Positions 48,966 to 57,281 are shown, counted from the first letter of the stretch. The stretch: DNA of 64,000 nucleotides from Gloeomargarita sp. SKYG116 (GCA_025056115.1 JANWVM010000007.1:1-64000), one strand, 5' to 3'. The notes: generated by a model from the sequence alone, not told the origin. Program-made: numbers and translations.

Positions 48966-48988
48966 TGTAAATTTTTGTAAAGAAGTAG
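48966..48988 (+). promoter_or_regulatory. GTA-N8-TAA element, copy 1 (NtcA-like)
   Basis: TGTAAATTTTTGTAAA followed by GAAGTAG. The first 16 bases are repeated exactly at 50197-50212, with AAGTAG again following. It resembles an NtcA site with one imperfect half and lies about 130 bp before the Rieske gene start. Confidence 0.45.
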
Positions 48989-49118
48989 TTTTTTATACTT
49001 TTTTCCAGGGTGGCGGGGGCAAGGATGAGGACTGCTTCCGGGAGAGCTGGTGATAGCGACTGAGTTCAAGCCGTTGCCTGCTCAGCCGGAATAATGGCGT
49101 TGTTTGTATGACCGCAGT

Positions 49119-50201
49119 ATGAAACTTGACCAATTCCTGCTGCAGGCGCAGCATTACACAGACCCAACGTTGATTCCCCAGGAACAAGCACAGATTTTTC
49201 ACCAGACCTGGTTGTATCTCGGGCCAGCCGAACCAGTCGCCATGCCGGGAACGGTTTGGGCAACTCACATTGCGGGTGTGAGCGTGCTGGTCATCCGGGA
49301 TGAAGCCGGGCAATTGCGGGGATTTCACAACCTGTGTCCCCACCGGGCGATGGAACTTTGTCCAGAACCGGGGATTTTTCAGACCAAGCGCCTGATTTGC
49401 CCGTACCACGCCTGGGTGTATGACTTGCAAGGGCAATTTGTAGCAGCGGCGCGGCAGAAAGGGTTTGGCGAAGGGTTTGACGGTCGGGATTATCCGTTGC
49501 AGCCGGTGCGCGTTGCGGTCTGGCAAGGATTGCTGTTTGTGAGTTTCAACCCGGACGTGATGCCGTTGGCGGAGTATCTAGCGCCTATGTCGCAAATGCT
49601 GGGTCTGTACCCGCAGGGGGAATGGCGGTGGCGGCACCAGCAGACCCGGCGGGTGGCCTGCAACTGGAAGGTCTATCACGACAACACGCTGTGCGATTAC
49701 CACGTGGCGGTCGCTCACAGCCAGACGCTCCACCGCCTGCAGGGACCGGTGCGCCATTACCAGCATCGCTTTGGTCGCTACGTCAATGCGCTGGTGACGC
49801 CGGTGCCCCCAGAATGGTTGGCTTGCCATCGGGTGCTTAGGGATTTGCCGCCGGAAAACCAAACCCATTTCTACACGTTCGGGGTGTTCCCCAACCTGCA
49901 CATCCTGGCGCTCCCCGACGGCTCCCTGGCTTGCCTGCGCATTGACCCCGTGACAGTGGACGAGTGCGATGTGGTGACGGACATTTACGGGATGCCAGAG
50001 ACCAACCTGGACGAACTGCTGGCCGAACTAGAGGCTTTCATGCGGGAAGACATGGCCCTGGCGGAATCAGTGCAAAGGGGTTACGCCAGCGGTCGCTACC
50101 AGCCGGGACCGGTTCACCCCCTGGAAGCTCGCATCCTGCACCACCAAAAACTCCTGCTGGCTCACCTGCAAGGCGCGATGACGACACTGGCTGGTATGTA
50201 A
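49119..50201 (+). CDS. Rieske [2Fe-2S] aromatic-ring-hydroxylase-type oxygenase
   Basis: This 360-residue Rieske oxygenase alpha subunit has its cluster ligands at C73-P-H75 and C94-X2-H97 (NLCPHRAMEL, LICPYHAW). The C-terminal mononuclear iron domain has NWKVYHDNT, bridging D193 and ligands H195 and H200 (CDYHVAVAH). Such enzymes use O2 and electrons from a separate reductase to hydroxylate or N/O-demethylate; no reductase gene is nearby. ATG 49119 is preferred over TTG 49104. The gene lies between the divergent control region and the guanidine riboswitch, so it is outside riboswitch control. It could release guanidine from a substituted guanidine; this is inference from context. Confidence 0.88.
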   Translation: MKLDQFLLQAQHYTDPTLIPQEQAQIFHQTWLYLGPAEPVAMPGTVWATHIAGVSVLVIRDEAGQLRGFHNLCPHRAMELCPEPGIFQTKRLICPYHAWVYDLQGQFVAAARQKGFGEGFDGRDYPLQPVRVAVWQGLLFVSFNPDVMPLAEYLAPMSQMLGLYPQGEWRWRHQQTRRVACNWKVYHDNTLCDYHVAVAHSQTLHRLQGPVRHYQHRFGRYVNALVTPVPPEWLACHRVLRDLPPENQTHFYTFGVFPNLHILALPDGSLACLRIDPVTVDECDVVTDIYGMPETNLDELLAELEAFMREDMALAESVQRGYASGRYQPGPVHPLEARILHHQKLLLAHLQGAMTTLAGM

Positions 50202-50218
50202 ATTTTTGTAAAAAGTAG
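50197..50218 (+). promoter_or_regulatory. GTA-N8-TAA element, copy 2 (NtcA-like)
   Basis: TGTAAATTTTTGTAAA plus AAGTAG overlaps the stop codon of the Rieske gene and lies about 80 bp before the riboswitch aptamer. Together with copy 1 it brackets the Rieske gene and may mark a promoter for the riboswitch-led operon. Confidence 0.45.
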
Positions 50219-50274
50219 CGTAGGCGACTGTTTTGCCAGTGTTGCAGGGTTAGCTTGTGGCAATAGAGCAAGCA

Positions 50275-50385
50275 GGAGAGCTTCTAGGGTTCCGGCGGTA
50301 GTAGCCGCGGCTGGTCCAAGAGAAGCAAGCCGTTACCCGAACAGGTAGCGGTCACACGGCGGGATAAAAGCCCGGGAGGACGTGC
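50275..50385 (+). promoter_or_regulatory. Guanidine-I riboswitch (ykkC class)
   Basis: All hallmark blocks are present in order: CTAGGGTTCCGG, GGCTGGTCCAAGAGA, a variable P2-P3 arm, ACACGGCGGGATAAAAGCC and CGGGAGGA. The ykkC aptamer binds guanidinium and turns genes on. Here it precedes DUF1989 and carboxylase genes by about 75 bp, the classical association. Its ligand specificity supports guanidine rather than urea as the substrate of the operon. Confidence 0.95.
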
Positions 50386-50435
50386 TGAAGGTCTGGCAAC
50401 AGGCTGGATGACGAGACTCCTGGGCTTCGTTGTTT
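50368..50435 (+). terminator. Riboswitch-controlled terminator
   Basis: AAGCCCGGGAG (50368-50378), the 3' side of the aptamer, can pair with CTCCTGGGCTT (50417-50427), followed by the T-rich CGTTGTTTT. Guanidine binding would hold the first arm in the aptamer and prevent the terminator, giving ligand-dependent read-through. The pairing is 11 bp with one G-U. Confidence 0.8.
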
Positions 50436-50457
50436 TGAACCGCATGGAGGGAGAGCG

Positions 50458-51231
50458 ATGGTTGCCACAATCAATCCCACGGACATTGCACCGGAGTTGG
50501 TGGTCTGGTCGGAAAAGTTACCAGGTGGGGCCTATTGGCACGGCATTGTCCCCCGCTGGCAAACGCTGCGCATCACGGATTTGGGCGGGTCCCACGGGGT
50601 GTCCATGATTTGCTACAACGCGGACCGACCCATGGAGCGGCTGAATGTGGCGGATACGGCCAAAATTCAGTTCAATGCGTTTTTGCGCAAGGGGATGGTG
50701 CTCTACTCGGACATGGGGCGGGTGTTGTTTTCCATCACCGAGGACACGTCCAACGGGCATGACCTGATTTGCGGGTGCAGTACGCCGGAGCGCAACCGCG
50801 CCAAGTATGGGGAAGGGGGCGATGACAAGTTTGGCCGGCGGGATTTCCACAACGCGCGAGACCAGTTTTTGCGGGCGCTGGGCAAGTGGGGTATGAGTCG
50901 CCGGGATTTGATGCCCTGTGTGAATTTCTTTAGCCGGGTGACGGTGGGACCCAATGGCGAGTTGCACTACGATGCCACAGCGGCCAAACCAGGGAGCTTC
51001 ATTGACCTACGGGCGGAAATGAATGTGCTGGTGGTGGTTGCCAATTGCCCCCACGTCCTGCATCCCGACACGACCTACAACCCGCCGCCGGTGCAACTGA
51101 CGGTGTGGCGTTCCCCTGCGCCGGGACCTGATGACCTGTGCCGCACGGCCAATGAAGAGGCAAAACGGGCCTTCATCAACACCGATACCTGGTGGCTGCA
51201 ACGACCGCTCATGCCGACCTACGCGCTGTAA
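50458..51231 (+). CDS. DUF1989 protein, urea carboxylase-associated (carboxyguanidine deiminase-like subunit)
   Basis: This 257-residue DUF1989 protein is of the larger UAAP type (GGAYWHGIVPRWQTLRITDL, ICYNADRPMERLN, CGCSTPERNRAKYGEG, CVNFFSRVTV). Related pairs have been shown to form carboxyguanidine deiminase (CgdAB), which converts carboxyguanidine to allophanate plus ammonia. The ATG has GGAGGGAG eight bases upstream and lies 23 bp after the riboswitch terminator. It is a paralogue of the next gene (shared ASFIDLRAEMNVLVVVANCP-like block). The substrate is inferred from family and context. Confidence 0.88.
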   Translation: MVATINPTDIAPELVVWSEKLPGGAYWHGIVPRWQTLRITDLGGSHGVSMICYNADRPMERLNVADTAKIQFNAFLRKGMVLYSDMGRVLFSITEDTSNGHDLICGCSTPERNRAKYGEGGDDKFGRRDFHNARDQFLRALGKWGMSRRDLMPCVNFFSRVTVGPNGELHYDATAAKPGSFIDLRAEMNVLVVVANCPHVLHPDTTYNPPPVQLTVWRSPAPGPDDLCRTANEEAKRAFINTDTWWLQRPLMPTYAL

Positions 51232-51267
51232 TTCTGTGCTGTTGTTGTACGTAAGGAGGTGACCATC

Positions 51268-51909
51268 ATGGTGGCGACGACGGAACGTGTACTGGACCCA
51301 GCCCAAGCAATTTACGACTATGTGCTGCCGGCGCGTCAACCCTGGTCCAAGGTGATTACCAAAGGCCAAGTCCTGCGGATTGTGGACCTGGAGGGCAACC
51401 AGGCGGTGGACACCCTGATTTATAACGCCCATGACCCGTCCGAACGCTACAGCGCCCCTGATACGGTAGTGCGCCAGGGCAATATCTTTATCACCACGGG
51501 AACCCAGCTCATCTCCAACCTGGGCAACGTGCTGATGACGGTGATTGCGGATACCTGTGGCCGCCACGACACGCTGGGAGGTGCTTGCAGCATGGAGAGC
51601 AATTCGGTGCGCTACGGGTTGCACAAGAAGCACCTGCACGCCTGTGTGGAGAATTTCCTGCTGGAGCTGAGCAAGTACGGCCTGCACAAGCGGGATTTGG
51701 TGAGCAATATCAATTTCTTCATGAACGTGCCGGTGACTGCCGATGGGCGCTTGGAGATTGTGGATGGGATTTCCGCGCCGGGGAAATACGTGGACCTGCG
51801 GGCAGAGATGGATGTGATGGTGCTGATTTCCAACTGTCCCCAGATCAATAACCCCTGCAACGCCTACAACCCTACTCCAATCCGCCTGCTGGTCTGGGAC
51901 GCTGCGTAA
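51268..51909 (+). CDS. DUF1989 protein, urea carboxylase-associated (carboxyguanidine deiminase-like subunit)
   Basis: The 213-residue second DUF1989 subunit has VITKGQVLRIVDLEGNQAVD, LIYNAHDPSERYSAPDT, DTCGRHDTLGGACSMESNSV and YVDLRAEMDVMVLISNCPQ. Conserved Cys, His and Glu residues may bind zinc. ATG 51268 has a strong AAGGAGGTGA eight bases upstream, so the GTG at 51259, which lies inside that Shine-Dalgarno, is rejected. It ends 4 bp before the carboxylase start. It probably forms a heteromer with the preceding protein. Confidence 0.88.
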   Translation: MVATTERVLDPAQAIYDYVLPARQPWSKVITKGQVLRIVDLEGNQAVDTLIYNAHDPSERYSAPDTVVRQGNIFITTGTQLISNLGNVLMTVIADTCGRHDTLGGACSMESNSVRYGLHKKHLHACVENFLLELSKYGLHKRDLVSNINFFMNVPVTADGRLEIVDGISAPGKYVDLRAEMDVMVLISNCPQINNPCNAYNPTPIRLLVWDAA

Positions 51910-51913
51910 GGGG

Positions 51914-54900
51914 ATGTTCCGCAAGGTCTTGGTGGCCAACCGGGGGGAAATTGCGTGTCGCGTCATTCGTACGCTGAATCGGCTGGGCATTGCCAGTGTG
52001 GCTGTGTATTCAGAACCAGACCGCCACAGTCTCCACGTGCAAATGGCCACCGAGGCCCAACCCCTAGGGGGAACCCTGGCGAGCGAGAGTTACCTGTGCG
52101 CAGACCGGTTTTTGGAAATTGCCAGGGCGACGGGGGCAGAGGCGATTCATCCAGGCTACGGGTTCCTAAGCGAAAATGCCGATTTTGCTGACGCCTGCGC
52201 CCAACAGGGACTGGTATTCATCGGCCCCAAACCGGAACAGGTGCGCCAATTCGGTCTCAAACACGTCGCCCGTTCTCTAGCCGAAGCCCACGGCATTCCC
52301 CTGGTGCCCGGCACATCCTTATTAAATAGTCTCCAGGAAGCTCAAGCGGCGGCGGCTGACATTGGTTACCCGGTCATGCTCAAAAGCACGGCAGGCGGCG
52401 GTGGGATTGGGATGCGCTGTTGCTATAGCCCGGCAGAACTGGCCGCAGCCTATGAGCAGGTGCAACGCCTGAGCCAGGCCAACTTTGGTAACGCAGGTGT
52501 CTTCCTGGAAAAGTACATCCCGAGGGCGCGCCACATTGAGGTGCAAATTTTTGGGGATGGGCAGGGGCGGGTACTGGCGCTGGGGGAACGGGACTGTTCG
52601 ACTCAACGCCGGAATCAAAAGGTGATTGAAGAAACACCAGCGCCCGGTTTGCGTGAGGAAATCCGCCAGGCCTTAGCAGCAGCAGCCCGACGGCTAGGCG
52701 AAGCGGTGCAGTACCAATCAGCGGGCACGGTGGAATTTATTTATGACGTGCAGACGGAACGGTTTTACTTCCTGGAAGTCAACACCCGCCTGCAGGTGGA
52801 GCATGGGGTCACCGAGCTAGTCTGGGGCGTGGATTTGGTGGAATGGATGGTGCGACTGGCGGCGGGTGAGCGGGCGTTTTTCGATGCCTGGACACCCAAT
52901 CCCCACGGTCATGCCATCCAGGTCCGGATTTACGCCGAAGACCCCCATAAAAATTTCCAACCCAGCGCTGGGACGTTGACCTATGTACAGTTGGCATCCG
53001 GTATTCGCTGGGACCACTGGATTGAAACAGGCACGGAAGTAACGCCGTTTTATGACCCGTTGCTAGCCAAAGCGATTGCCCACGGGACAAACCGGACGGC
53101 GGCGCTCCGAAAATTACAAGCAGCCCTGGACCAAACTACCATCGCCGGCATTGTCACCAACCTGGAGTATTTGCAACAGGTGTTGGCGGCACCCGCGTTT
53201 CAGCAGGGAGAGGTGCACACCCGTCTGTTAGGGGATTTTCCCTATCAACCCCACACGATAGAGGTGTTGGCACCGGGAACCATGACGACGGTGCAGGATT
53301 ATCCCGGGCGCTTGGGCTACTGGGATGTGGGGGTGCCACCGTCGGGACCGATGGACCATCTGGCGTTTCGCTGGGGCAATCGTTTGCTGGGGAATCCACC
53401 CGATGCCGCTGGACTGGAATGTACACTGGTGGGGCCAACGTTGCGGTTCAACGCACCGACGCGGATATGTCTAACGGGAGCTTACATGCCAGCAAAATTA
53501 AATGGCCAGGACATCCCCTACTGGCAAACGGTGGTGGCGCCGGCGGGAAGCGTGCTCGAACTCAAAGCAGTACAGGGACCCGGTTGCCGCACCTACATTG
53601 CTATCCAGGGGGGTATCCCTGTGCCGCCGTACCTGGGCAGTCGGGCGACGTTTACCCTTGGACAATTTGGGGGGGCTGCAGGCCGAGCGCTGCGAACAGG
53701 GGATGTATTACCGTTAGTTCCTTGGTCAGGGGAAGACAGACCCCAAGCTTTACCCCCGGAACTCATCCCGACTTACACCCACGCCTGGGAGATGGGGGTG
53801 ATGATTGGCCCCCACGCGGCACCCGACTTTTTTACGCCAGAGGACATCGAAATGTTGTTGAACCACGCCTGGGTGGTGCATCACCATTCAGACCGCACGG
53901 GCATTCGCCTGATTGGTCCCAAGCCCACCTGGGCCAGACCGGATGGGGGAGAAGCGGGATTGCACCCGTCTAACATCCACGACAACGCCTACGCCATCGG
54001 CACGATTGATTTTACCGGGGATATGCCCATCATCTTGGGGTGCGATGGACCGAGCTTGGGCGGGTTTGTGTGTCCGGCCACCATTGTGCAGGCAGAACTC
54101 TGGAAAATCGGGCAACTGAAACCAGGGGATACGGTGCGGTTTGTGCCCATTGATGAGGAAACGGCCCGCGCCTGGGAGGAGCAACAAGAACATGAACTTG
54201 CTACCCTGCAACCCCAACCCCGGCCTCCGGCGCTAACTGTGATAGAAAACCCCATCCTGCACCAGGAGACTGAAACCCATCCGGTGGGCGTCACTTATCG
54301 CCAGGCGGGAGATAAATACATCTTGATTGAGTACGGCCCGTTGACGTTGGATTTGACCCTGCGGTTTCGGGTGCATGCTCTGATGACCTGGCTCCAGACG
54401 CAGCGGCTACCAGGAATCATTGACTTGACACCGGGGATTCGCTCGTTGCAGGTGCATTACGACAACCGGCGTTTGCCCCGCGCGGCATTGCTGGAACTGT
54501 TGGCCCAGGCGGAGCGGGAGTTGCCTCCAGTCCAGGACATGGAGGTGCCGACGCGCATCGTGTATTTGCCCTTGTCCTGGAACGACCCCGCGATTCAATT
54601 AGCCATCGAGAAATACATGCAGTTGGTGCGGCCAGATGCTCCCTGGTGCCCCAGCAATCTGGAATTTATCCGGCGCATCAACGGCTTGGCTGCTATCGAA
54701 CAGGTGCATGACATTGTGTTTGCCGCCAGTTACTTGGTGCTGGGCTTGGGGGATGTGTACCTGGGAGCGCCTGTGGCTACTCCTTTGGATCCGCGGCATC
54801 GGCTGGTGACGACCAAGTACAATCCGGCCCGCACCTGGACGCCGGAAAATGCCGTAGGGATTGGCGGCGCCTACCTCTGCATTTATGGCATGGAGGGACC

Positions 54901-55507
54901 AGGGGGGTATCAGTTAGTAGGACGCACCGTACCTGTCTGGAACCGCTACCGTCAGACCCGCGAGTTTTCTCGTCCCTGGTTGCTGCGGTTTTTTGACCAG
55001 ATTCGCTTTTTCCCAGTCACTGCTGAAGAACTTCTGCGCTATCGGGAAGACCTGATCTACGGTCGGGTCAAATTGGAGATATACGAGCAGACCTTTCGAC
55101 TGCGAGACTACTTAGCCTTTTTGGCGCAAAACGCCGCCGAGATTCAAGCGTTTAAGACTCAACAGCAGCAAGCCTTCAACGCAGAACGGGAGCGCTGGGT
55201 GGCGGCTGGGGAATTTGACCGTGCGAGTCAAGAGGTACTCGTCTTTACGGCTGCCTTGTCAGAGGTAGAAATTCCTGAAGGACAAGTGGCGGTCTACGCC
55301 GAAGTGAGCGGTACGGTGCGGCGGGTAGACGTCACTCCCCAGGCGCGGGTGGCCCCCGGTCAAAAAGTGGCTGTCATTGAAGCCATGAAAACGGAAATTG
55401 AGGTGCTGGCCCCCTGCGCTGGGATGGTCGCCCAAATTCTCCATCAACCCGGACAACCGGTTACTGCAGGGCAAGCGGTGCTGACCTTAATCCCCGACGA
55501 AACGTGA
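51914..55507 (+). CDS. Biotin-dependent guanidine/urea carboxylase
   Basis: This 1197-residue multidomain carboxylase has, in order, biotin carboxylase (about 1-450; FRKVLVANRGEIACRVIRTL, ATP loop STAGGGGIGMRC, ERDCSTQRRNQKV), a KipA/AHS2-type domain (about 460-770; GTMTTVQDYPGRLGYWDVGV, NAYAIGTIDFTGDMPI) and a KipI/AHS1-type domain (about 790-1010). It ends with a biotin carrier domain whose biotinylated lysine is K1159 in IEAMKTEIE. It adds CO2 to the substrate with ATP. The family contains urea and guanidine carboxylases; the guanidine riboswitch and DUF1989 partners favour guanidine. Its end overlaps birA by 21 bp. Confidence 0.93.
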   Translation: MFRKVLVANRGEIACRVIRTLNRLGIASVAVYSEPDRHSLHVQMATEAQPLGGTLASESYLCADRFLEIARATGAEAIHPGYGFLSENADFADACAQQGLVFIGPKPEQVRQFGLKHVARSLAEAHGIPLVPGTSLLNSLQEAQAAAADIGYPVMLKSTAGGGGIGMRCCYSPAELAAAYEQVQRLSQANFGNAGVFLEKYIPRARHIEVQIFGDGQGRVLALGERDCSTQRRNQKVIEETPAPGLREEIRQALAAAARRLGEAVQYQSAGTVEFIYDVQTERFYFLEVNTRLQVEHGVTELVWGVDLVEWMVRLAAGERAFFDAWTPNPHGHAIQVRIYAEDPHKNFQPSAGTLTYVQLASGIRWDHWIETGTEVTPFYDPLLAKAIAHGTNRTAALRKLQAALDQTTIAGIVTNLEYLQQVLAAPAFQQGEVHTRLLGDFPYQPHTIEVLAPGTMTTVQDYPGRLGYWDVGVPPSGPMDHLAFRWGNRLLGNPPDAAGLECTLVGPTLRFNAPTRICLTGAYMPAKLNGQDIPYWQTVVAPAGSVLELKAVQGPGCRTYIAIQGGIPVPPYLGSRATFTLGQFGGAAGRALRTGDVLPLVPWSGEDRPQALPPELIPTYTHAWEMGVMIGPHAAPDFFTPEDIEMLLNHAWVVHHHSDRTGIRLIGPKPTWARPDGGEAGLHPSNIHDNAYAIGTIDFTGDMPIILGCDGPSLGGFVCPATIVQAELWKIGQLKPGDTVRFVPIDEETARAWEEQQEHELATLQPQPRPPALTVIENPILHQETETHPVGVTYRQAGDKYILIEYGPLTLDLTLRFRVHALMTWLQTQRLPGIIDLTPGIRSLQVHYDNRRLPRAALLELLAQAERELPPVQDMEVPTRIVYLPLSWNDPAIQLAIEKYMQLVRPDAPWCPSNLEFIRRINGLAAIEQVHDIVFAASYLVLGLGDVYLGAPVATPLDPRHRLVTTKYNPARTWTPENAVGIGGAYLCIYGMEGPGGYQLVGRTVPVWNRYRQTREFSRPWLLRFFDQIRFFPVTAEELLRYREDLIYGRVKLEIYEQTFRLRDYLAFLAQNAAEIQAFKTQQQQAFNAERERWVAAGEFDRASQEVLVFTAALSEVEIPEGQVAVYAEVSGTVRRVDVTPQARVAPGQKVAVIEAMKTEIEVLAPCAGMVAQILHQPGQPVTAGQAVLTLIPDET

Positions 55508-56254
55508 CGGTTCCCAGCGCACCACATGGCCGGCTGTGAGGGCGTGGATAGTTCCGTCCGCTCCCTGCAGTAGCAAGCGCCCCTGGTCATCCAGGCCCGC
55601 CCCTACGCCTGCCATCGTTTGCTGACCCATGTGAATCACTAAGGGACAACCATTCAGCACATCCCGCTGGCGCAACTGGGGCAAGAGTTTGGCCCATCCC
55701 CCTTGCTGGAGCAAACTGTGGGCTTCGAGCAGGTAACGCCGCAATGTACTCAGCACCGTTAGGACATCGGGTGGATGGGGCGTCACGTCCAGTAGACTGG
55801 CGACTTGGGCGAGGGATAAATTTGGCGTTGCCGTTGCGAGAACTGTATGCCAATCCACCGCGCGATTGAGGCCAACGCCCACCACGACCCAGGGCAACGA
55901 CGGCTCACACAATACCCCGGCTAACTTGCGGCCATTGAGCACCACATCATTCGGCCATTTGATGCCTAAGGTGCCAGGCGAGAGGGGAACCGTATCTTCG
56001 ACGGCATGGATCACCGCCAGTCCCGCCGCCAAGCTCAACTGAGGGAGGTGTGCTGCCGCAACGGGATGCAGTACAAACGAAGCCGTCAACACCCCCGGCG
56101 GCGCATACCAGGCTCGTCCTTCTCGCCCGCGACCAGCCGTTTGCCGTGGCGTGTAGATGACATCTCCCGGTTGTAAACGCGCTAGGGATTGCAGCGCCCA
56201 GGTGTTGGTGCTGGGACATTCATCCAGCCAGTGCAGCCAAGGGGGATACGCCAT
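55487..56254 (-). CDS. birA: Biotin--[acetyl-CoA-carboxylase] ligase
   Basis: BirA attaches biotin to carrier-domain lysines. The 255-residue protein lacks an N-terminal helix-turn-helix, so it is the non-regulatory class. The biotin/ATP loop is TAGRGREGRAWYAPPG, followed by GIKWPNDVVLNGRKLAGVL and GVGLNRAV. It is convergent with the carboxylase gene, whose product is one of its expected substrates. Start ATG 56254 is the end of a short gap before the divergent DUF1232 gene. Confidence 0.94.
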   Translation of the reverse strand: MAYPPWLHWLDECPSTNTWALQSLARLQPGDVIYTPRQTAGRGREGRAWYAPPGVLTASFVLHPVAAAHLPQLSLAAGLAVIHAVEDTVPLSPGTLGIKWPNDVVLNGRKLAGVLCEPSLPWVVVGVGLNRAVDWHTVLATATPNLSLAQVASLLDVTPHPPDVLTVLSTLRRYLLEAHSLLQQGGWAKLLPQLRQRDVLNGCPLVIHMGQQTMAGVGAGLDDQGRLLLQGADGTIHALTAGHVVRWEPSRFVGD

Positions 56255-56306
56255 ATACTGAGAAACCGGACTAAACTGGAAGAGACAGTATTATATAAGT
56301 CATCCT

Positions 56307-56582
56307 GTGCAGCCTTTGGCCAGTTTTTATCGTTGGTATCGGGATACGTTGCGCCACTCGCCCTACCGGTGGCTGTTGATACTCGGGTCGTTGCTGTATT
56401 TACTAAGCCCGGCGGATATCGCCCCTGATGTGTTCCCCTTCTTGGGCTGGATAGATGATGGCTGGTTGCTGGCGATCCTGGTGGGTGAACTGTCCACCCT
56501 ATTGTTTGGTGGCGCATCGGCAAGCCCGACCGACGGCCCCGTCGTAGATGTCCAAGCGCGCTCCATACCCGATGATGAATGA
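56307..56582 (+). CDS. DUF1232 (YkvA-like) membrane protein
   Basis: The product has 91 residues from GTG 56307, with the DUF1232 core SPYRWLLILGSLLYLLSPAD followed by IAPDVFPFLGWIDDGWLLAILV, two short hydrophobic helices. The family is widespread and of unknown function. It overlaps the start of the protease-like gene. Confidence 0.85.
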   Translation: MQPLASFYRWYRDTLRHSPYRWLLILGSLLYLLSPADIAPDVFPFLGWIDDGWLLAILVGELSTLLFGGASASPTDGPVVDVQARSIPDDE

Positions 56583-57225
56583 GGAACGCTGGGTGAATCT
56601 CGTGGCTGTTGTCGTGTTTGGTCTCACCCTGGCGGCACTGGTCGGGCCTTGGTGGCACCTTTCCCCAGCGTGGGTTGCTAGTACCACCCTGGTTCTCCTG
56701 GGGCTGGCCACCGCCGATGCTTGGTTGTGGCAATCGCAGGGGTTGACGTTTCTGCTGGGACTATGGCCGTCCGAGCGGGTCTTGCACCACGAAGCAGGTC
56801 ACTTTCTCGTCGCACACTTGATGGGAATTCCCATTGAGGATTACACACTGGATAGCTGGAGCAGTTGGCGGCGTGGTTATCCCCCCAGCGAAGCGGGTGT
56901 GCGGTTGGGTACAGTTCCCCTATCGCTCTGGCCTCAGTGCCCGGTGGTGTGGATGGCAGGGGTTGCCGCTGAGGAATGGCTTTACGGCGACGCGCGGGGC
57001 GGTGTTCTGGATCAGGAACAGGCACTACGCCATTTAGAGGGTTTTCCACCGGCAGAACGACCCTGGCGACTGCGGTTGGCGCAACGGGAAGCCCAAGTCC
57101 TGTTACAAAACCACGCCGCAGCCTACTGGGCATTGGTTGAGGCCATGCGGCAAAGGAAATCGGTAGCCGAGTGTGTCGCAACTATCGAACAGCATCTACA
57201 GAGCGCTAGCGGGCTGGAGACCTGA
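56572..57225 (+). CDS. HEAGH-motif membrane zinc peptidase-like protein
   Basis: The roughly 217-residue protein has two hydrophobic segments near the N-terminus (about 5-50) and the zinc motif HHEAGHFLVAHLMGIPIEDY, similar to the peptidase domain of FtsH. There is no AAA domain. Related small FtsH-like ('ATP-dependent Zn protease' annotated) proteins occur in cyanobacteria and chloroplasts. A distal acidic metal ligand may lie in GGVLDQEQALRHLEG. ATG 56572 or 56575 overlaps the DUF1232 stop; ATG 56548 is also possible. Confidence 0.75.
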   Translation: MMNEERWVNLVAVVVFGLTLAALVGPWWHLSPAWVASTTLVLLGLATADAWLWQSQGLTFLLGLWPSERVLHHEAGHFLVAHLMGIPIEDYTLDSWSSWRRGYPPSEAGVRLGTVPLSLWPQCPVVWMAGVAAEEWLYGDARGGVLDQEQALRHLEGFPPAERPWRLRLAQREAQVLLQNHAAAYWALVEAMRQRKSVAECVATIEQHLQSASGLET

Positions 57226-57281
57226 CAACGCACGACAATAGTGTGATAGGTTCACCTATGGAATCGTCAGGGAGTCAACCC

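Larger units (their letters stand above)
48799..49118. other. Divergent control region of the guanidine locus
   Basis: This 320-bp AT-rich stretch separates the transporter operon (leftward) and the Rieske gene (rightward). It holds a perfect GTA-N8-TAC box, a GTA-N8-TAA element and a palindromic TACGTA at 48938-48943. The presence of both elements suggests regulation of both directions by the nitrogen regulator NtcA. No ORF is evident. Confidence 0.6.

Noticed and set aside
51007-52050. 347-codon minus-strand frame opposite the DUF1989 genes
   Set aside because: Shadow of strongly coding plus-strand genes with a clear family identity and ribosome-binding sites.
50458-55507. A plain urea-degradation (urea amidolyase) operon
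   Set aside because: The ykkC riboswitch and DUF1989 partners are the established signature of guanidine carboxylase operons; urea remains a formal alternative.
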